Of a stretch of DNA of 24,569 nt, positions 1 through 7,864 are shown in pieces (position 1 is the first letter of the stretch; every line of letters starts with the position of its first letter). Below the pieces are notes generated by a model. That model saw nothing but the letters and a program-made list of their open reading frames with translations. It ran no database searches and was not told the DNA's origin. The stretch is from an uncultured Erysipelotrichaceae bacterium. GTDB taxonomy: Bacteria; Bacillota_I; Bacilli_A; Erysipelotrichales; Erysipelotrichaceae. Location of the stretch: NCBI GenBank assembly GCA_934692455.1, contig CAKUTY010000007.1, positions 1 to 24,569 of the forward strand, read 5' to 3'. The position numbers and the translations under genes are program-made.

Positions 1-101
1 AAGAAGCTGAGAATTACTATAACGATAGGTGTACTGTTAAAAATCAAGCTAATGGATTTATTGAAGCGATAGAATTTGTAAAGAAAAATGTTGAATTTTA
101 A
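1..101 (+). CDS. C-terminal tail of an unidentified upstream gene (5' truncated)
   Basis: An open frame enters from the left edge (first whole codon at base 3) and ends with TAA at 99-101. It encodes about 32 residues ending in FIEAIEFVKKNVEF, a charged, soluble, helical-looking tail. Its stop lies 14 bases inside the next gene, whose ATG is at 88, the tight overlap typical of co-transcribed genes, so it is probably the last part of a real gene in the same operon. Too little is present to assign a family. The tail could fit the last helix of a soluble enzyme such as a HAD phosphatase or a glycosyltransferase, but that is a guess. Confidence 0.55.
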   Translation, partial: EAENYYNDRCTVKNQANGFIEAIEFVKKNVEF

Positions 102-1098
102 AAATGAGATAAATTTTATATATACAGTAGATGATGCTTTTTTGCCGCTTGTTGGAGTATCTGTTTCATCGATATTAGAAAATATAAGAGATAAAAAAAT
201 AAACTTTTTTATAGCCACAGAAAAAGATGATAAGACTGATAATTATTTAAGACTTATAAATTTTTATTCAAAATTTCAAAATATTTCTTTTATATTTATC
301 GACCCAAAGAAATATGATTATGTCTTTGAACAAAACGATATGAATAAGTGGGGAAGCTCAAGTTACTATATTTATTGGAGACTTGTTGTACCTGAACTAA
401 TTAATGTTAACAACGCAATTTATCTAGATGCTGATATTTTGTGTTTTAAAGATTTTGATTATCTTGATACCAAAGATAAAGCTTGCGGATGCGTGATTGA
501 TAGTGTTCACTCAATTTACAACCAATCTATGGGCGTTGATAGAGATTTTTGTTTTTACAATACTGGAACAATATTTATTGATGTAAATAAATGGAAGAAA
601 GAAAAATTAACTGAAAAGTGCATTGATTATATAAAGAAGATTAGAAGTGATTTTTCAATGGCTGATCAAGACTTATTCTCATTAGCCTTAAAAACCGATA
701 TTCAAGTAATAGACCCTTCTTATAATTGGTTTGCTGGATATGATTATTATGGCGTAGATGGCTCTTATTCAATTTATGATCTTAAAGACAAAAAGTTTTA
801 TTCAAAAGATGAATTATCAAAAGCTAAGCAGAACATTATCTTCTATCATTGTTTAGATGGTGTTTTCAAAAGGCCTTGGAGTATTGGCAATAATCATCCA
901 GCAAAAGAACAGTTTGAATACTATAGGTCTTTAAGTCCTTGGCCTGAATATGAAAAAAATCAAAAGCTATCTCTTGTAATGTCACTTGAAAAGAAACTTG
1001 AACATATTTTGCCTAAAAATATGTATTACTATTTTCATAATTCAGCTATTAAAATCTATATAAAAAAACAAGTATCAAACACAGTAACTAATAGCTAA
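88..1098 (+). CDS. Glycosyltransferase family 8 (LgtC-like), cytoplasmic
   Basis: This is a 336-aa GT-A fold, retaining glycosyltransferase of the GT8 family, expected to add a hexose from a nucleotide sugar to a growing surface glycan at the inner face of the membrane. Visible hallmarks are the N-terminal nucleotide-binding strand FIYTVDD (10-16), the metal-binding DAD in YLDADILCF (112-120), FYNTGTIFIDV (156-166), the DQD motif (193-195), and the late His-containing motif HCLDGVFKRPW (254-264), which matches the GT8 H-x-x-G-x-x-K-P-W box with small changes. The last ~45 residues are basic and probably membrane-associating. The start overlaps the upstream gene by 14 bases. No strong ribosome binding site is seen, so translational coupling is likely. 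Donor and acceptor sugars cannot be read from sequence. Confidence 0.93.
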   Translation: MLNFKNEINFIYTVDDAFLPLVGVSVSSILENIRDKKINFFIATEKDDKTDNYLRLINFYSKFQNISFIFIDPKKYDYVFEQNDMNKWGSSSYYIYWRLVVPELINVNNAIYLDADILCFKDFDYLDTKDKACGCVIDSVHSIYNQSMGVDRDFCFYNTGTIFIDVNKWKKEKLTEKCIDYIKKIRSDFSMADQDLFSLALKTDIQVIDPSYNWFAGYDYYGVDGSYSIYDLKDKKFYSKDELSKAKQNIIFYHCLDGVFKRPWSIGNNHPAKEQFEYYRSLSPWPEYEKNQKLSLVMSLEKKLEHILPKNMYYYFHNSAIKIYIKKQVSNTVTNS

Positions 1099-1106
1099 TA
1101 AATGAA

Positions 1107-1115
1107 TGTTATAAT
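1107..1115 (+). promoter_or_regulatory. Extended -10 promoter, near-leaderless, for the GT2/DUF2304 operon
   Basis: TGT followed by an exact TATAAT (1110-1115) ends 8 nt before the ATG at 1124. Transcription from it would start at about 1122-1124, giving essentially no 5' leader. No Shine-Dalgarno sequence precedes the gene, which fits. No good TTGACA-like -35 is seen at 16-18 bp, but an extended -10 can work without one. Confidence 0.6.
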
Positions 1116-1123
1116 AATACCTA

Positions 1124-1789
1124 ATGAGAACACTTATTGTAATACCTGCTTTTAACGAATCAAAGAATTTAGAGTCACTTATAGATGACATTTTGTCATA
1201 TGGTTATGATTACTTAATAATTAATGATAACTCTACAGATAATACTGAAAAATTGTGCAAAGAGAATGGTTTTAATGTTTTGAATCTACCTGTTAATCTT
1301 GGTTTAGCTGGTGTTACTAGAGTTGGTTTTATGTATGCTAGAGATAATGATTATGATTGTGTAGTTTGTGTAGATGGCGATGGGCAACATCAACCAAAAT
1401 ATGTTCATACATTAATAAAAGAAATAGAAAATGGAAATGACTATGTTGTTGGTAGTCGTTTTGTTGATGAAAAGAAGCCTATTACTATGAGAATGTTGGG
1501 TAGTAGAATATTTTGTTTCTTAATTAAATTAAAGACAGGAAAAACAGTGTCTGATCCAACAAGTGGTATGCGTGCTTTAAGTAAAAATGTAATTAAATGT
1601 TTTGCGGATGATATGAATTTCTATGCAGAACCTGATACGTTATGTTTTTTAATTAGAAGAGGATTTAAGGTTAAAGAAGTCCAAGTAGAAATGCTAGATC
1701 GTCAAAATGGAGCTAGCTACTTTGTTAATCCTTTTAAAGTGATAAAGTTTATGATTAGCGTTTCATTGTCCATAATTTTTACGAGGTAG
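1124..1789 (+). CDS. GT2 polyprenyl-phosphate sugar synthase (GacI/DPM1-like)
   Basis: A 221-aa GT2 transferase of the dolichol-phosphate-mannose-synthase type. It shows IPAFNE (7-12), NDNSTD (34-39) and the metal/donor-binding DGDGQHQP (84-91), then VGSRF, the DPTSGMRAL segment and a short hydrophobic C-terminus that is not a clear pair of membrane helices. Family members make an undecaprenyl-phosphate sugar that serves as lipid donor for extracytoplasmic GT-C enzymes. The next gene, 1 bp downstream, is a DUF2304 membrane protein. This pairing matches GacI/GacJ of the group A streptococcal carbohydrate cluster, where GacI makes undecaprenyl-P-GlcNAc and GacJ is its membrane partner. The sugar is unknown here. 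The start lacks a Shine-Dalgarno sequence and lies directly behind a -10 element, so it is a candidate leaderless gene. Confidence 0.9.
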   Translation: MRTLIVIPAFNESKNLESLIDDILSYGYDYLIINDNSTDNTEKLCKENGFNVLNLPVNLGLAGVTRVGFMYARDNDYDCVVCVDGDGQHQPKYVHTLIKEIENGNDYVVGSRFVDEKKPITMRMLGSRIFCFLIKLKTGKTVSDPTSGMRALSKNVIKCFADDMNFYAEPDTLCFLIRRGFKVKEVQVEMLDRQNGASYFVNPFKVIKFMISVSLSIIFTR

Positions 1790-1790
1790 T

Positions 1791-2147
1791 ATGAGTAAGG
1801 TTTTACAAGTTTGTTTATTAGTAGGTTCTATTTTTGTATTATATGTTGTTATTAAGAGTGTTTTAAAAAACAAAATTAATATTCATTATGCAATAGTATG
1901 GATCATATGGGGCATAGGCATGGTTCTTATTTCTATGTTCCCTGGTATTATTTATAAGGTTTCTAATTTTATGGGTATACAAATACCTGTAAATGCTGTA
2001 TTTTTGATAATGATGTTTTTCTTATATTGTCTTACTTTCTATGTTTATTTTGTTATTAGCAAGCATAGCGAAGAGATTGTTGCGTTAGATTATGAAATCG
2101 CAATGTTAAAGAAGAAGATTGAAGAATTAGAAAAAAATGAAAAATAA
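1791..2147 (+). CDS. DUF2304 small membrane protein (GacJ-like partner of GT2)
   Basis: A 118-aa protein with three predicted membrane helices (about 3-22, 32-50, 66-90) followed by a charged, heptad-like tail (91-116, ending KKIEELEKNEK) that could form a cytoplasmic coiled coil. The pattern Y-x-x-x-W (33-37), the loop FPG near 50-52 and the GIQIPVN turn (62-68) are those of the DUF2304 family. In the streptococcal GacI/GacJ case the DUF2304 protein binds the GT2 enzyme and stimulates synthesis of the polyprenyl-phosphate sugar; the same role is inferred here from adjacency. The start has a good ribosome site, GAGG at 1783-1786. The 3' end overlaps the next gene by 11 bases. Confidence 0.88.
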   Translation: MSKVLQVCLLVGSIFVLYVVIKSVLKNKINIHYAIVWIIWGIGMVLISMFPGIIYKVSNFMGIQIPVNAVFLIMMFFLYCLTFYVYFVISKHSEEIVALDYEIAMLKKKIEELEKNEK

Positions 2148-3372
2148 GATATTTGTAATACCTGGTTCTTTTGTTCCGGCTAATGATACAGTTACTTTAT
2201 TGACTTATAAAAGACTTAAGCATTTAAATATCCCTATTGATGTTTTAGCTTTAAAAAGAAAAGAAGATTCTGGTATAAAAAAAGAGCTAGAAAAAGATAA
2301 AGATTTTAATAAATTTAATATCGAATATACAACCGAATATGAAAATACAATATGCATTAATCATCCTTTGAGATTGCCACTTGGCTTGATTAATATGTAT
2401 AGATATGTAAAAAGTGCAGTAAAAAAATATAAAGAAGAAAACTATAAGTATATTTTTACTTCTTCTGTTCCTGGCATAAGTCATATATGCGGTAGTGCAA
2501 TTAAGAAAAGAAATAAGGATGTGATATGGTATGCATCGTTTTCTGATCCTATAAAAGGATCACCTTATAAAAAAGATCCTAACTTAGAAAAAAGAAGTGT
2601 TTTTTATCGCATAGCCTTTAATGTTGGTTCTTTTATTTATATGAATAATAAATATGAAGAGGTTGCGATTAAAAATGCTGATAAGTTAATTTTTATTTGT
2701 GAGGAACAACGTGATTTTACTTTAAATCAATATCCTAATAGTGATGAGTTAAAAAAGAAGTCAATTATCTTACCTCTTTGTTATATAGATAATTGGAAGA
2801 TGTATAAAGATTTAATAGATTATAAACATAAACCTAATCATCCAAAGCAAGCCGTGCATCTAGGACGTTTGTATGGCTTAAGAATCATAGATACTTTCTT
2901 AGAAGCATTAAAAGAACTTAAAAAAGAAGATGTGCGTTTAAAAGATAAAATAGTATTTCATCAATATAGCGAGATTCAAAAAGAAGATGTAGCTTATATT
3001 AAAGAAAATAATTTAGAAGATGTTTTTGTTGTACATGATAAAGTTAACTACGATAAAGCAATTGATATGATGAAAAATGCAGATATCCTAGTCTTATTTG
3101 ACACTATTATGCCCAACGCTAAGGTTCAACCGTATCTTCCTAGCAAAATAGTAGAATATTTATTATTAAAGAAAGATATTTTAGGGATTTGTTGTGATAA
3201 CAGTCCAAGTTATAGAATATTAAATGAATATGGATACAATACTGTTGGTTATACTAAAGAAAGTATTAAAGAAAATATTAGATGTTTAATTAATAATGAG
3301 CATGTTCATGAATATGATTTGTCTGAATTAGAATCTAATAATAACTGTTTAAAAATTGAAGAGGAAAAATAA
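2137..3372 (+). CDS. GT4-type glycosyltransferase (GT-B fold)
   Basis: A 411-aa soluble protein with the two-domain look of GT-B enzymes. The N-terminal domain begins IFVIPGSFVPAND, where GT4 proteins carry the glycine-rich acceptor-side loop. The C-terminal domain starts near 238 with HLGRLYGLR (241-249), which replaces the usual GR-x-x-x-KG segment. Its donor-binding stretch is YLPSKIVEYLLLKK (333-346), equivalent to P-S-K-x-x-E-Y in GT4 transferases. Expected role: addition of a sugar to the lipid-linked repeat at the cytoplasmic face. The first 11 bases lie inside the DUF2304 gene and no good Shine-Dalgarno is visible, so expression is probably coupled. Assignment is from the C-terminal motifs; the N-terminal half is too divergent to name a subfamily. 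Confidence 0.82.
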   Translation: MKNKIFVIPGSFVPANDTVTLLTYKRLKHLNIPIDVLALKRKEDSGIKKELEKDKDFNKFNIEYTTEYENTICINHPLRLPLGLINMYRYVKSAVKKYKEENYKYIFTSSVPGISHICGSAIKKRNKDVIWYASFSDPIKGSPYKKDPNLEKRSVFYRIAFNVGSFIYMNNKYEEVAIKNADKLIFICEEQRDFTLNQYPNSDELKKKSIILPLCYIDNWKMYKDLIDYKHKPNHPKQAVHLGRLYGLRIIDTFLEALKELKKEDVRLKDKIVFHQYSEIQKEDVAYIKENNLEDVFVVHDKVNYDKAIDMMKNADILVLFDTIMPNAKVQPYLPSKIVEYLLLKKDILGICCDNSPSYRILNEYGYNTVGYTKESIKENIRCLINNEHVHEYDLSELESNNNCLKIEEEK

Positions 3373-3373
3373 G

Positions 3374-4333
3374 ATGATTAAAAGATTAGCAATTGTAGTT
3401 CCTTGTTATAACGAAGAGGAAGCACTACCAGATACTGATAAAGTATTAAATGATTTGATGAAAGACTTAGTTAAAAGAGAAGTTGTTAAGTCAAATAGTT
3501 TTATTTTATATGTTAATGATGGTTCTAAGGATAAGACTTGGGATGTTATTAAAAACGCATATGAAAATAGTGAATATGTGCATGGTTTAAATTTAGCCGG
3601 TAATAAGGGACATCAAAATGCGTTGCTAGCTGGTTTAATGCAAGTAAAAGATGAAGTGGATGTAACCATTTCAATTGATGCTGACTTACAAGATGACGTT
3701 GGTGTTATTGAAGAAATGGTTGAGAAGTACTATTCAGGTTGTGACATTGTCTATGGTGTTAGAAATGATAGAACAAGTGACAGTGGTTTTAAGAAATTTA
3801 CTGCTGAAGCTTTCTATAAATTAATGAACTATATGGGCGCAAAAACTGTATACAATAGCGCTGACTTCAGATTGATGTCTAATAGAGCTCTAGATGAATT
3901 ATCTTTATATTCTGAAACACACTTATTCTTAAGAGGCTTAGCTCCAGAACTTGGTTTTAAGACTGATTGTGTTTATTACAAGAGATCTCCTAGATTAAAG
4001 GGTGAATCAAAGTATCCTTTAAAGAAGATGCTTTCTTTTGCGTTTAATGGTGTTACTTCTTTTAGCGATAAACCATTAACACTAATTCTTTATCTTGGTT
4101 TTATAGCTATCTTAATTGCGATTATCGCAGTTATTTATTCTTTAGTACAACACGCTAGTGGACATACAATTCAAGGTTGGACATCGTTGTTTGCCTCTAT
4201 TTGGTTTATCGGTGGTGTACAACTTGTGTGTCTTGGTGTTATAGGCCAATATGTTGGTAAGACATTTATTGAGACTAAGAAGAGACCTAGATACTATATT
4301 GAATCTTATTTGAATCATAACAACAAGGAATAA
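3374..4333 (+). CDS. GT2 polyprenyl-phosphate glycosyltransferase (CsbB/GtrB/ArnC-like)
   Basis: A 319-aa GT2 enzyme: VVPCYNEE (8-15), VNDGSKDKTW (47-56), the GNKGHQNALLAG segment (76-87), the catalytic DADLQDD (102-108), then the RGLAPELGFK region and KGESKYPLKKM, followed by two C-terminal membrane helices (about 229-252 and 266-290) and a basic tail. This is the standard build of CsbB, GtrB and ArnC, which move a sugar from a nucleotide donor to undecaprenyl phosphate. In Bacillus subtilis CsbB supplies YfhO, and two YfhO-like proteins lie downstream here. The start chosen is ATG 3374 with GAGG at 3361-3364. An upstream in-frame TTG at 3356 lies within the previous gene and would add six residues not expected in the family. 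The previous gene stops 1 bp before. Confidence 0.93.
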   Translation: MIKRLAIVVPCYNEEEALPDTDKVLNDLMKDLVKREVVKSNSFILYVNDGSKDKTWDVIKNAYENSEYVHGLNLAGNKGHQNALLAGLMQVKDEVDVTISIDADLQDDVGVIEEMVEKYYSGCDIVYGVRNDRTSDSGFKKFTAEAFYKLMNYMGAKTVYNSADFRLMSNRALDELSLYSETHLFLRGLAPELGFKTDCVYYKRSPRLKGESKYPLKKMLSFAFNGVTSFSDKPLTLILYLGFIAILIAIIAVIYSLVQHASGHTIQGWTSLFASIWFIGGVQLVCLGVIGQYVGKTFIETKKRPRYYIESYLNHNNKE

Positions 4334-4335
4334 CT

Positions 4336-6321
4336 ATGCAATATTTTTTGTTACCGTTGTTTCTTGTAATATTTTCAGAATTATTAGGAAATGTATTTTT
4401 AAACAAATTCAAATTGAGCTCATTTATATTTAATGGGCTTTTTGGTTTTGTGCTTATCTTAGGATTGTATTACGTAATATGTTTTCCTTTGGTGATTTTA
4501 AATGTTAGGTTTATTGTTTTGTTGTTGATTACTTTATTTTACTTTTTATTACTTTTGATTTTTATATTAAAAAATAGAAAATATTTAAAATATAATATAG
4601 AAACAATAGATTTTGTGATAGTTATATTACTTGTTGGATTACAAATATACTTTGCATCAAAAAACGCGGTAGGCTCTTTATGGCGTTATGACACAATAAC
4701 CTATACTAATATGATTGGATCAACAATTTATGGTTCTAATATCAATGCGCTTGATTATAGTAATGGTTTTGGCAATGGCTTTTATACAGGATATTCTTTT
4801 CAAAGTTACTATAAATTAGCTAGCGTTCTATATTATTTAATTAACGGAATTTGTAATGTGATACATATTGATTTCTTTTACTATACTCAACATACATGGA
4901 TGTATACAATCGTTTTATATGTCTTCATAGCAGAAATGGTAGTTAATTTTATTAAGAAAATAAATATTGATAATAAATGGGTTCAATTGTTTGCATATAT
5001 ATTTATTATCTTTTTCATGGGTAATTTTTATTGGAATAGTGAACAAGCATATCTTGGTAATTCGTTTAGAATGATTATGGTTTCATATTGCCTTTATTAT
5101 TTAAATCTATTCTTTAAAGAAGATAATAATAAATATTTAATGATAGTTGCTATTTACAATTATGCTAACGCTGCCTGTGCTAATAGTAATTCAACACTTG
5201 TTCTTATTTTGACTTTTATGATTTTTGTCTATATGTCAAATAAAAAGAATAACTTTAGAATATTGTTAATTGGTTCATATTTACCACTTTTAAATTGTTT
5301 ATTTCAAGCATATAAGTATTCAATTATCGTAATACTAGTTGTAACTATTACGTATGTGATAATGTTTGTTTTTGAAGATAAAGTATTCAAAATATTAAAT
5401 AAGAAGAAATTACTAATGATTATCCCTGCTTTACTTCTAATTATTTTGTCTTTTAAGATAACCCATAACTTATTTGATTTTGCTGCCTTTTTAAACAATT
5501 GGTCGGGTTGGTCAGATATGACGTGGGATTATACTGATTTCAGTAATTTATGGAGAAGTGTTGCGAATAATATTTACATCTTTGTTATATTACTAGCGTT
5601 TATTAAAAATAAGGATAATGAGTTGATAAAGATGCTGATTATGACTACTTTAGTGTTCTTTAATCCTTTTGCAGCACCTATTCAAAATAAATATATGCCA
5701 GTATTCTATAGGAATTATGATATTGTTATTAACTATTTAACTTTGTTTATAGGATTTAAAGCGATTAACGATATCAAGTTAAAAGAAATGTACAAATATT
5801 CTTTATATATTGTTTTGATATTTGCGAGTTTTTATATTGGTTATGAACAATTAATATATCATCCTCCAGGAGAAGGCTTTGATAAGAGTGAAGACTACAA
5901 CGAGTTATTAAAAATGGATAATGATACAGCAGATACTTTATTATTCCTAAAGAGTTATATAACGCAAAATGATATAAGAGACGCAAAAGTTATATCTTCT
6001 ATTTACCAAATAAGAACCGAGTTTCCTTATTTAAAAACTTTATATAATCGAGGAAAACAATTTAATGGCGTAGAAAAAGATTGGGACTTATACGCAATCT
6101 TTTATCCAGAGGACTATTACGGAGATGAGTATGGCTTCAAGGATGTTGATTACAGTAAAGTAAATCAACTATTAGAAGAATCTGACTATAAATTGCTGAT
6201 ATTGTCGAAAAATAAGATTATATATGAAAATGATGTTTACTTGCCTTTAACATATAAAATAGAGGAAGCTTTTATTCCTTTATATGACAATGATTCTTAT
6301 ACTGTTTATGAAATTCATTAG
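4336..6321 (+). CDS. Family A polytopic membrane protein A1, putative GT-C glycosyltransferase
   Basis: A 661-aa protein with about ten or more membrane helices and a C-terminal soluble part (~505-661) that should lie outside the cell. It is clearly homologous to the proteins at 10093-12117 and 12121-14139. Shared landmarks are Asp119 in the first large outer loop (RYDT), FQSYY (155-159), GNSFRM (241-246), FDFAAF followed by SDM (380-395), NPF (443-445), YRNYDI (458-463) and a late FYP. An acidic residue in the first outer loop followed by many helices is the layout of GT-C transferases, which use polyprenyl-phosphate sugars, so that role is inferred. I do not recognise a named family. The start has AAGGA at 4325-4329, 2 bp after the upstream GT2. 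The last 50 bases overlap the opposing gene. Confidence 0.85.
   Translation: MQYFLLPLFLVIFSELLGNVFLNKFKLSSFIFNGLFGFVLILGLYYVICFPLVILNVRFIVLLLITLFYFLLLLIFILKNRKYLKYNIETIDFVIVILLVGLQIYFASKNAVGSLWRYDTITYTNMIGSTIYGSNINALDYSNGFGNGFYTGYSFQSYYKLASVLYYLINGICNVIHIDFFYYTQHTWMYTIVLYVFIAEMVVNFIKKINIDNKWVQLFAYIFIIFFMGNFYWNSEQAYLGNSFRMIMVSYCLYYLNLFFKEDNNKYLMIVAIYNYANAACANSNSTLVLILTFMIFVYMSNKKNNFRILLIGSYLPLLNCLFQAYKYSIIVILVVTITYVIMFVFEDKVFKILNKKKLLMIIPALLLIILSFKITHNLFDFAAFLNNWSGWSDMTWDYTDFSNLWRSVANNIYIFVILLAFIKNKDNELIKMLIMTTLVFFNPFAAPIQNKYMPVFYRNYDIVINYLTLFIGFKAINDIKLKEMYKYSLYIVLIFASFYIGYEQLIYHPPGEGFDKSEDYNELLKMDNDTADTLLFLKSYITQNDIRDAKVISSIYQIRTEFPYLKTLYNRGKQFNGVEKDWDLYAIFYPEDYYGDEYGFKDVDYSKVNQLLEESDYKLLILSKNKIIYENDVYLPLTYKIEEAFIPLYDNDSYTVYEIH
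6272..6321. other. Tail-to-tail coding overlap of two convergent genes
   Basis: The last 50 bases of the plus-strand A1 gene (stop TAG 6319-6321) also encode the last residues of the minus-strand GT39-like gene (its stop is TTA on the plus strand at 6272-6274). No hairpin plus T-run is visible at or near the junction on either strand, so transcripts from both sides probably overlap. Confidence 0.85.
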
Positions 6322-7828
6322 TAAGATATGGAAGTTCATATACTGCTAAAACAATCATAAGAATAAAACTGATAAGAACGTATCTTGGTTTGGTTTCTAT
6401 GAATAACTGTAACAAGAAAAAACCAACGAAGTTTAATTGATAAAATAATGAATATTTAGTGTATTCATTATTTTTTATTCTGAATATAGATGTTAAAAAT
6501 GGAATTAATAATACAATAAATAAATAGATTTTTTCTAATAGACGAATTGTCATGAAATTACTATAGACGAAATCACCTATTTTATTTGTATAGGTAGCAT
6601 CTTCTTGAGCGGTACCTACAGGAATGCGGTAACCTTCTTCTACAAATTGTTCTACAACATAACCGCTATTAGGCATAACAAAACCCATTGACTCAAAGTC
6701 TGGGTCACACCAAGTATTCTCGTTTTTTCTTTTTAAGAATAATGTCATTGACTTTGGGTTGGAAAGATTATATAAATTATCTTTTATAGCCTCTTTAACA
6801 ATAGAATCAGTTTTATTATGGTCACAATCATTGTCGAACAATGTATCTAAACCAAATGGATTATAAATACCAGCATCTCCAGGTATACTATAGCCTGTGC
6901 CTGTATATATCCAAGAAGATGTTGGCAACGAATAATTATAAATATTATTATTAGCTTTATTGTTTAAGAATGATTCCGTAAATAGTTTTGGGCTAATAAA
7001 ACAAATGGTCGAAATGCCAATAGCTAATGTAGTATTTAATGGTTTCTTGGTATAAAGGATAAGTACAATAACTAAAGCGATTATCCAAACAATACTATTT
7101 GTTCTTCCCAAATAAGATGTGCCAATACAAAATGATGATAATATTAATTTTAAAAAATCATTAAAATTTATAGACAAAATTAATAATGCTAAAGAAATAA
7201 AGAATAATGAAATAACATCACCATAAATCACAAAGTTTAAGAAATATGATGGGATAAATAAATTTAAAAATAAATAAGTAAAGAAGCCTTCTTTTAGTCC
7301 TTTAATATTCTTTATAGATAAAGATAATAATATAAATGAAATTTGAATCGCAAAAGCATTTAAATTATAGTAAGGCAATGCGTTATATTTAAATAGTTTA
7401 ATTGGCAAATATAAAGGAAAATATAATAGCGCAATATGGGGATAGATGCCAAAGTATCTATACTTATCTAATGGACTAAAATCATTTTCGTTTATTAAAG
7501 TATTTAAACCAGATAACATCTGCCATTGGTCGCTTGTTGGGTACACATTAAAAGATTTATTTAGGTATAACCTAAAAGAAACACTTGTTAGAGTAACTAT
7601 AAGTGAGATTACTATCGCTTTGTTTTTAGAGATGTTGAATTTATTATAAAAATAAATCAAGGTAATTATTAACAGTAAACTAATTACAAATGGAATAAGC
7701 ATGTTTTTATCAAGACATGGCCAATATGATGCTAGCATAAAGATTGACCCATAGATATTTAGAACTATGATTATTAATAACGAGAATAGAAAAATTATGT
7801 TTTCAATCTTTGATAGTACATTAAACAT
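6272..7828 (-). CDS. GT39/PMT-like GT-C membrane glycosyltransferase (solitary minus-strand gene)
   Basis: A 518-aa polytopic protein. After two or three N-terminal helices comes an outer loop with PTSDQWQML (Asp100) and a YFGIYP segment (125-130), as expected for the catalytic acid region of GT39/PMT-type GT-C enzymes. A YGD turn (202-204) and a GRTN segment (241-244) follow, then a large outer loop with PGDAGIYN (316-323) and KRKNENTWCDPDFE (366-379), and finally ETKPRY (478-483) at the last helices. The same order of motifs recurs in the protein at 18041-19546, so the two are distant paralogs. Likely role: transfer of a sugar from a polyprenyl-phosphate donor to a surface glycan. Stand-alone on the minus strand, it has no Shine-Dalgarno and starts 6 nt after a perfect extended -10. 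Confidence 0.82.
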   Translation of the reverse strand: MFNVLSKIENIIFLFSLLIIIVLNIYGSIFMLASYWPCLDKNMLIPFVISLLLIITLIYFYNKFNISKNKAIVISLIVTLTSVSFRLYLNKSFNVYPTSDQWQMLSGLNTLINENDFSPLDKYRYFGIYPHIALLYFPLYLPIKLFKYNALPYYNLNAFAIQISFILLSLSIKNIKGLKEGFFTYLFLNLFIPSYFLNFVIYGDVISLFFISLALLILSINFNDFLKLILSSFCIGTSYLGRTNSIVWIIALVIVLILYTKKPLNTTLAIGISTICFISPKLFTESFLNNKANNNIYNYSLPTSSWIYTGTGYSIPGDAGIYNPFGLDTLFDNDCDHNKTDSIVKEAIKDNLYNLSNPKSMTLFLKRKNENTWCDPDFESMGFVMPNSGYVVEQFVEEGYRIPVGTAQEDATYTNKIGDFVYSNFMTIRLLEKIYLFIVLLIPFLTSIFRIKNNEYTKYSLFYQLNFVGFFLLQLFIETKPRYVLISFILMIVLAVYELPYLTNEFHKQYKNHCHIKE

Positions 7829-7834
7829 AAGGTA

Positions 7835-7843
7835 ATTATAGCA
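7835..7843 (-). promoter_or_regulatory. Perfect extended -10 (TGCTATAAT), leaderless start of the minus-strand GT39-like gene
   Basis: Read on the minus strand, TGC is followed by an exact TATAAT (complement of 7835-7840), then 6 nt (TACCTT), then the ATG at 7828. A transcript starting 7 bp past the -10 would begin on the A of the ATG. No Shine-Dalgarno is present. This is the cleanest leaderless-type promoter in the window. Confidence 0.7.
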
Positions 7844-7846
7844 TTG

Positions 7847-7855
7847 TGATAAAAT
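7847..7855 (+). promoter_or_regulatory. Extended -10 (TGATAAAAT) for the first YfhO-like gene
   Basis: TGA followed by TAAAAT (7850-7855) ends 9 nt before the ATG at 7865. The start site would be at about 7862, leaving a leader of about 3 nt, and there is no Shine-Dalgarno. The opposing promoter's -10 lies only 9 bp away (7835-7840), so two divergent promoters share a 36-bp gap and each -35 region falls at or inside the other gene's first codons. Confidence 0.55.
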
Positions 7856-7864
7856 AATTTAAGA

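Noticed and set aside
1102..1155. Short plus-strand ORF MNVIIIPNENTYCNTCF
   Set aside because: Only 17 codons, out of frame with and running into the GT2 gene. It probably reflects the local sequence echo, not a translated peptide.
3356..3373. In-frame TTG start giving a six-residue longer CsbB-like GT2
   Set aside because: It lies inside the previous gene, has no ribosome site, and the ATG at 3374 has GAGG at 3361-3364 and gives the normal GT2 N-terminus.
5304..5986. Minus-strand ORFs of 64-70 codons inside A1, and similar short antisense ORFs at 2287, 12439, 12606, 18733 and 18905
   Set aside because: They are antisense shadows of long conserved genes, with no ribosome site and no recognisable protein features.
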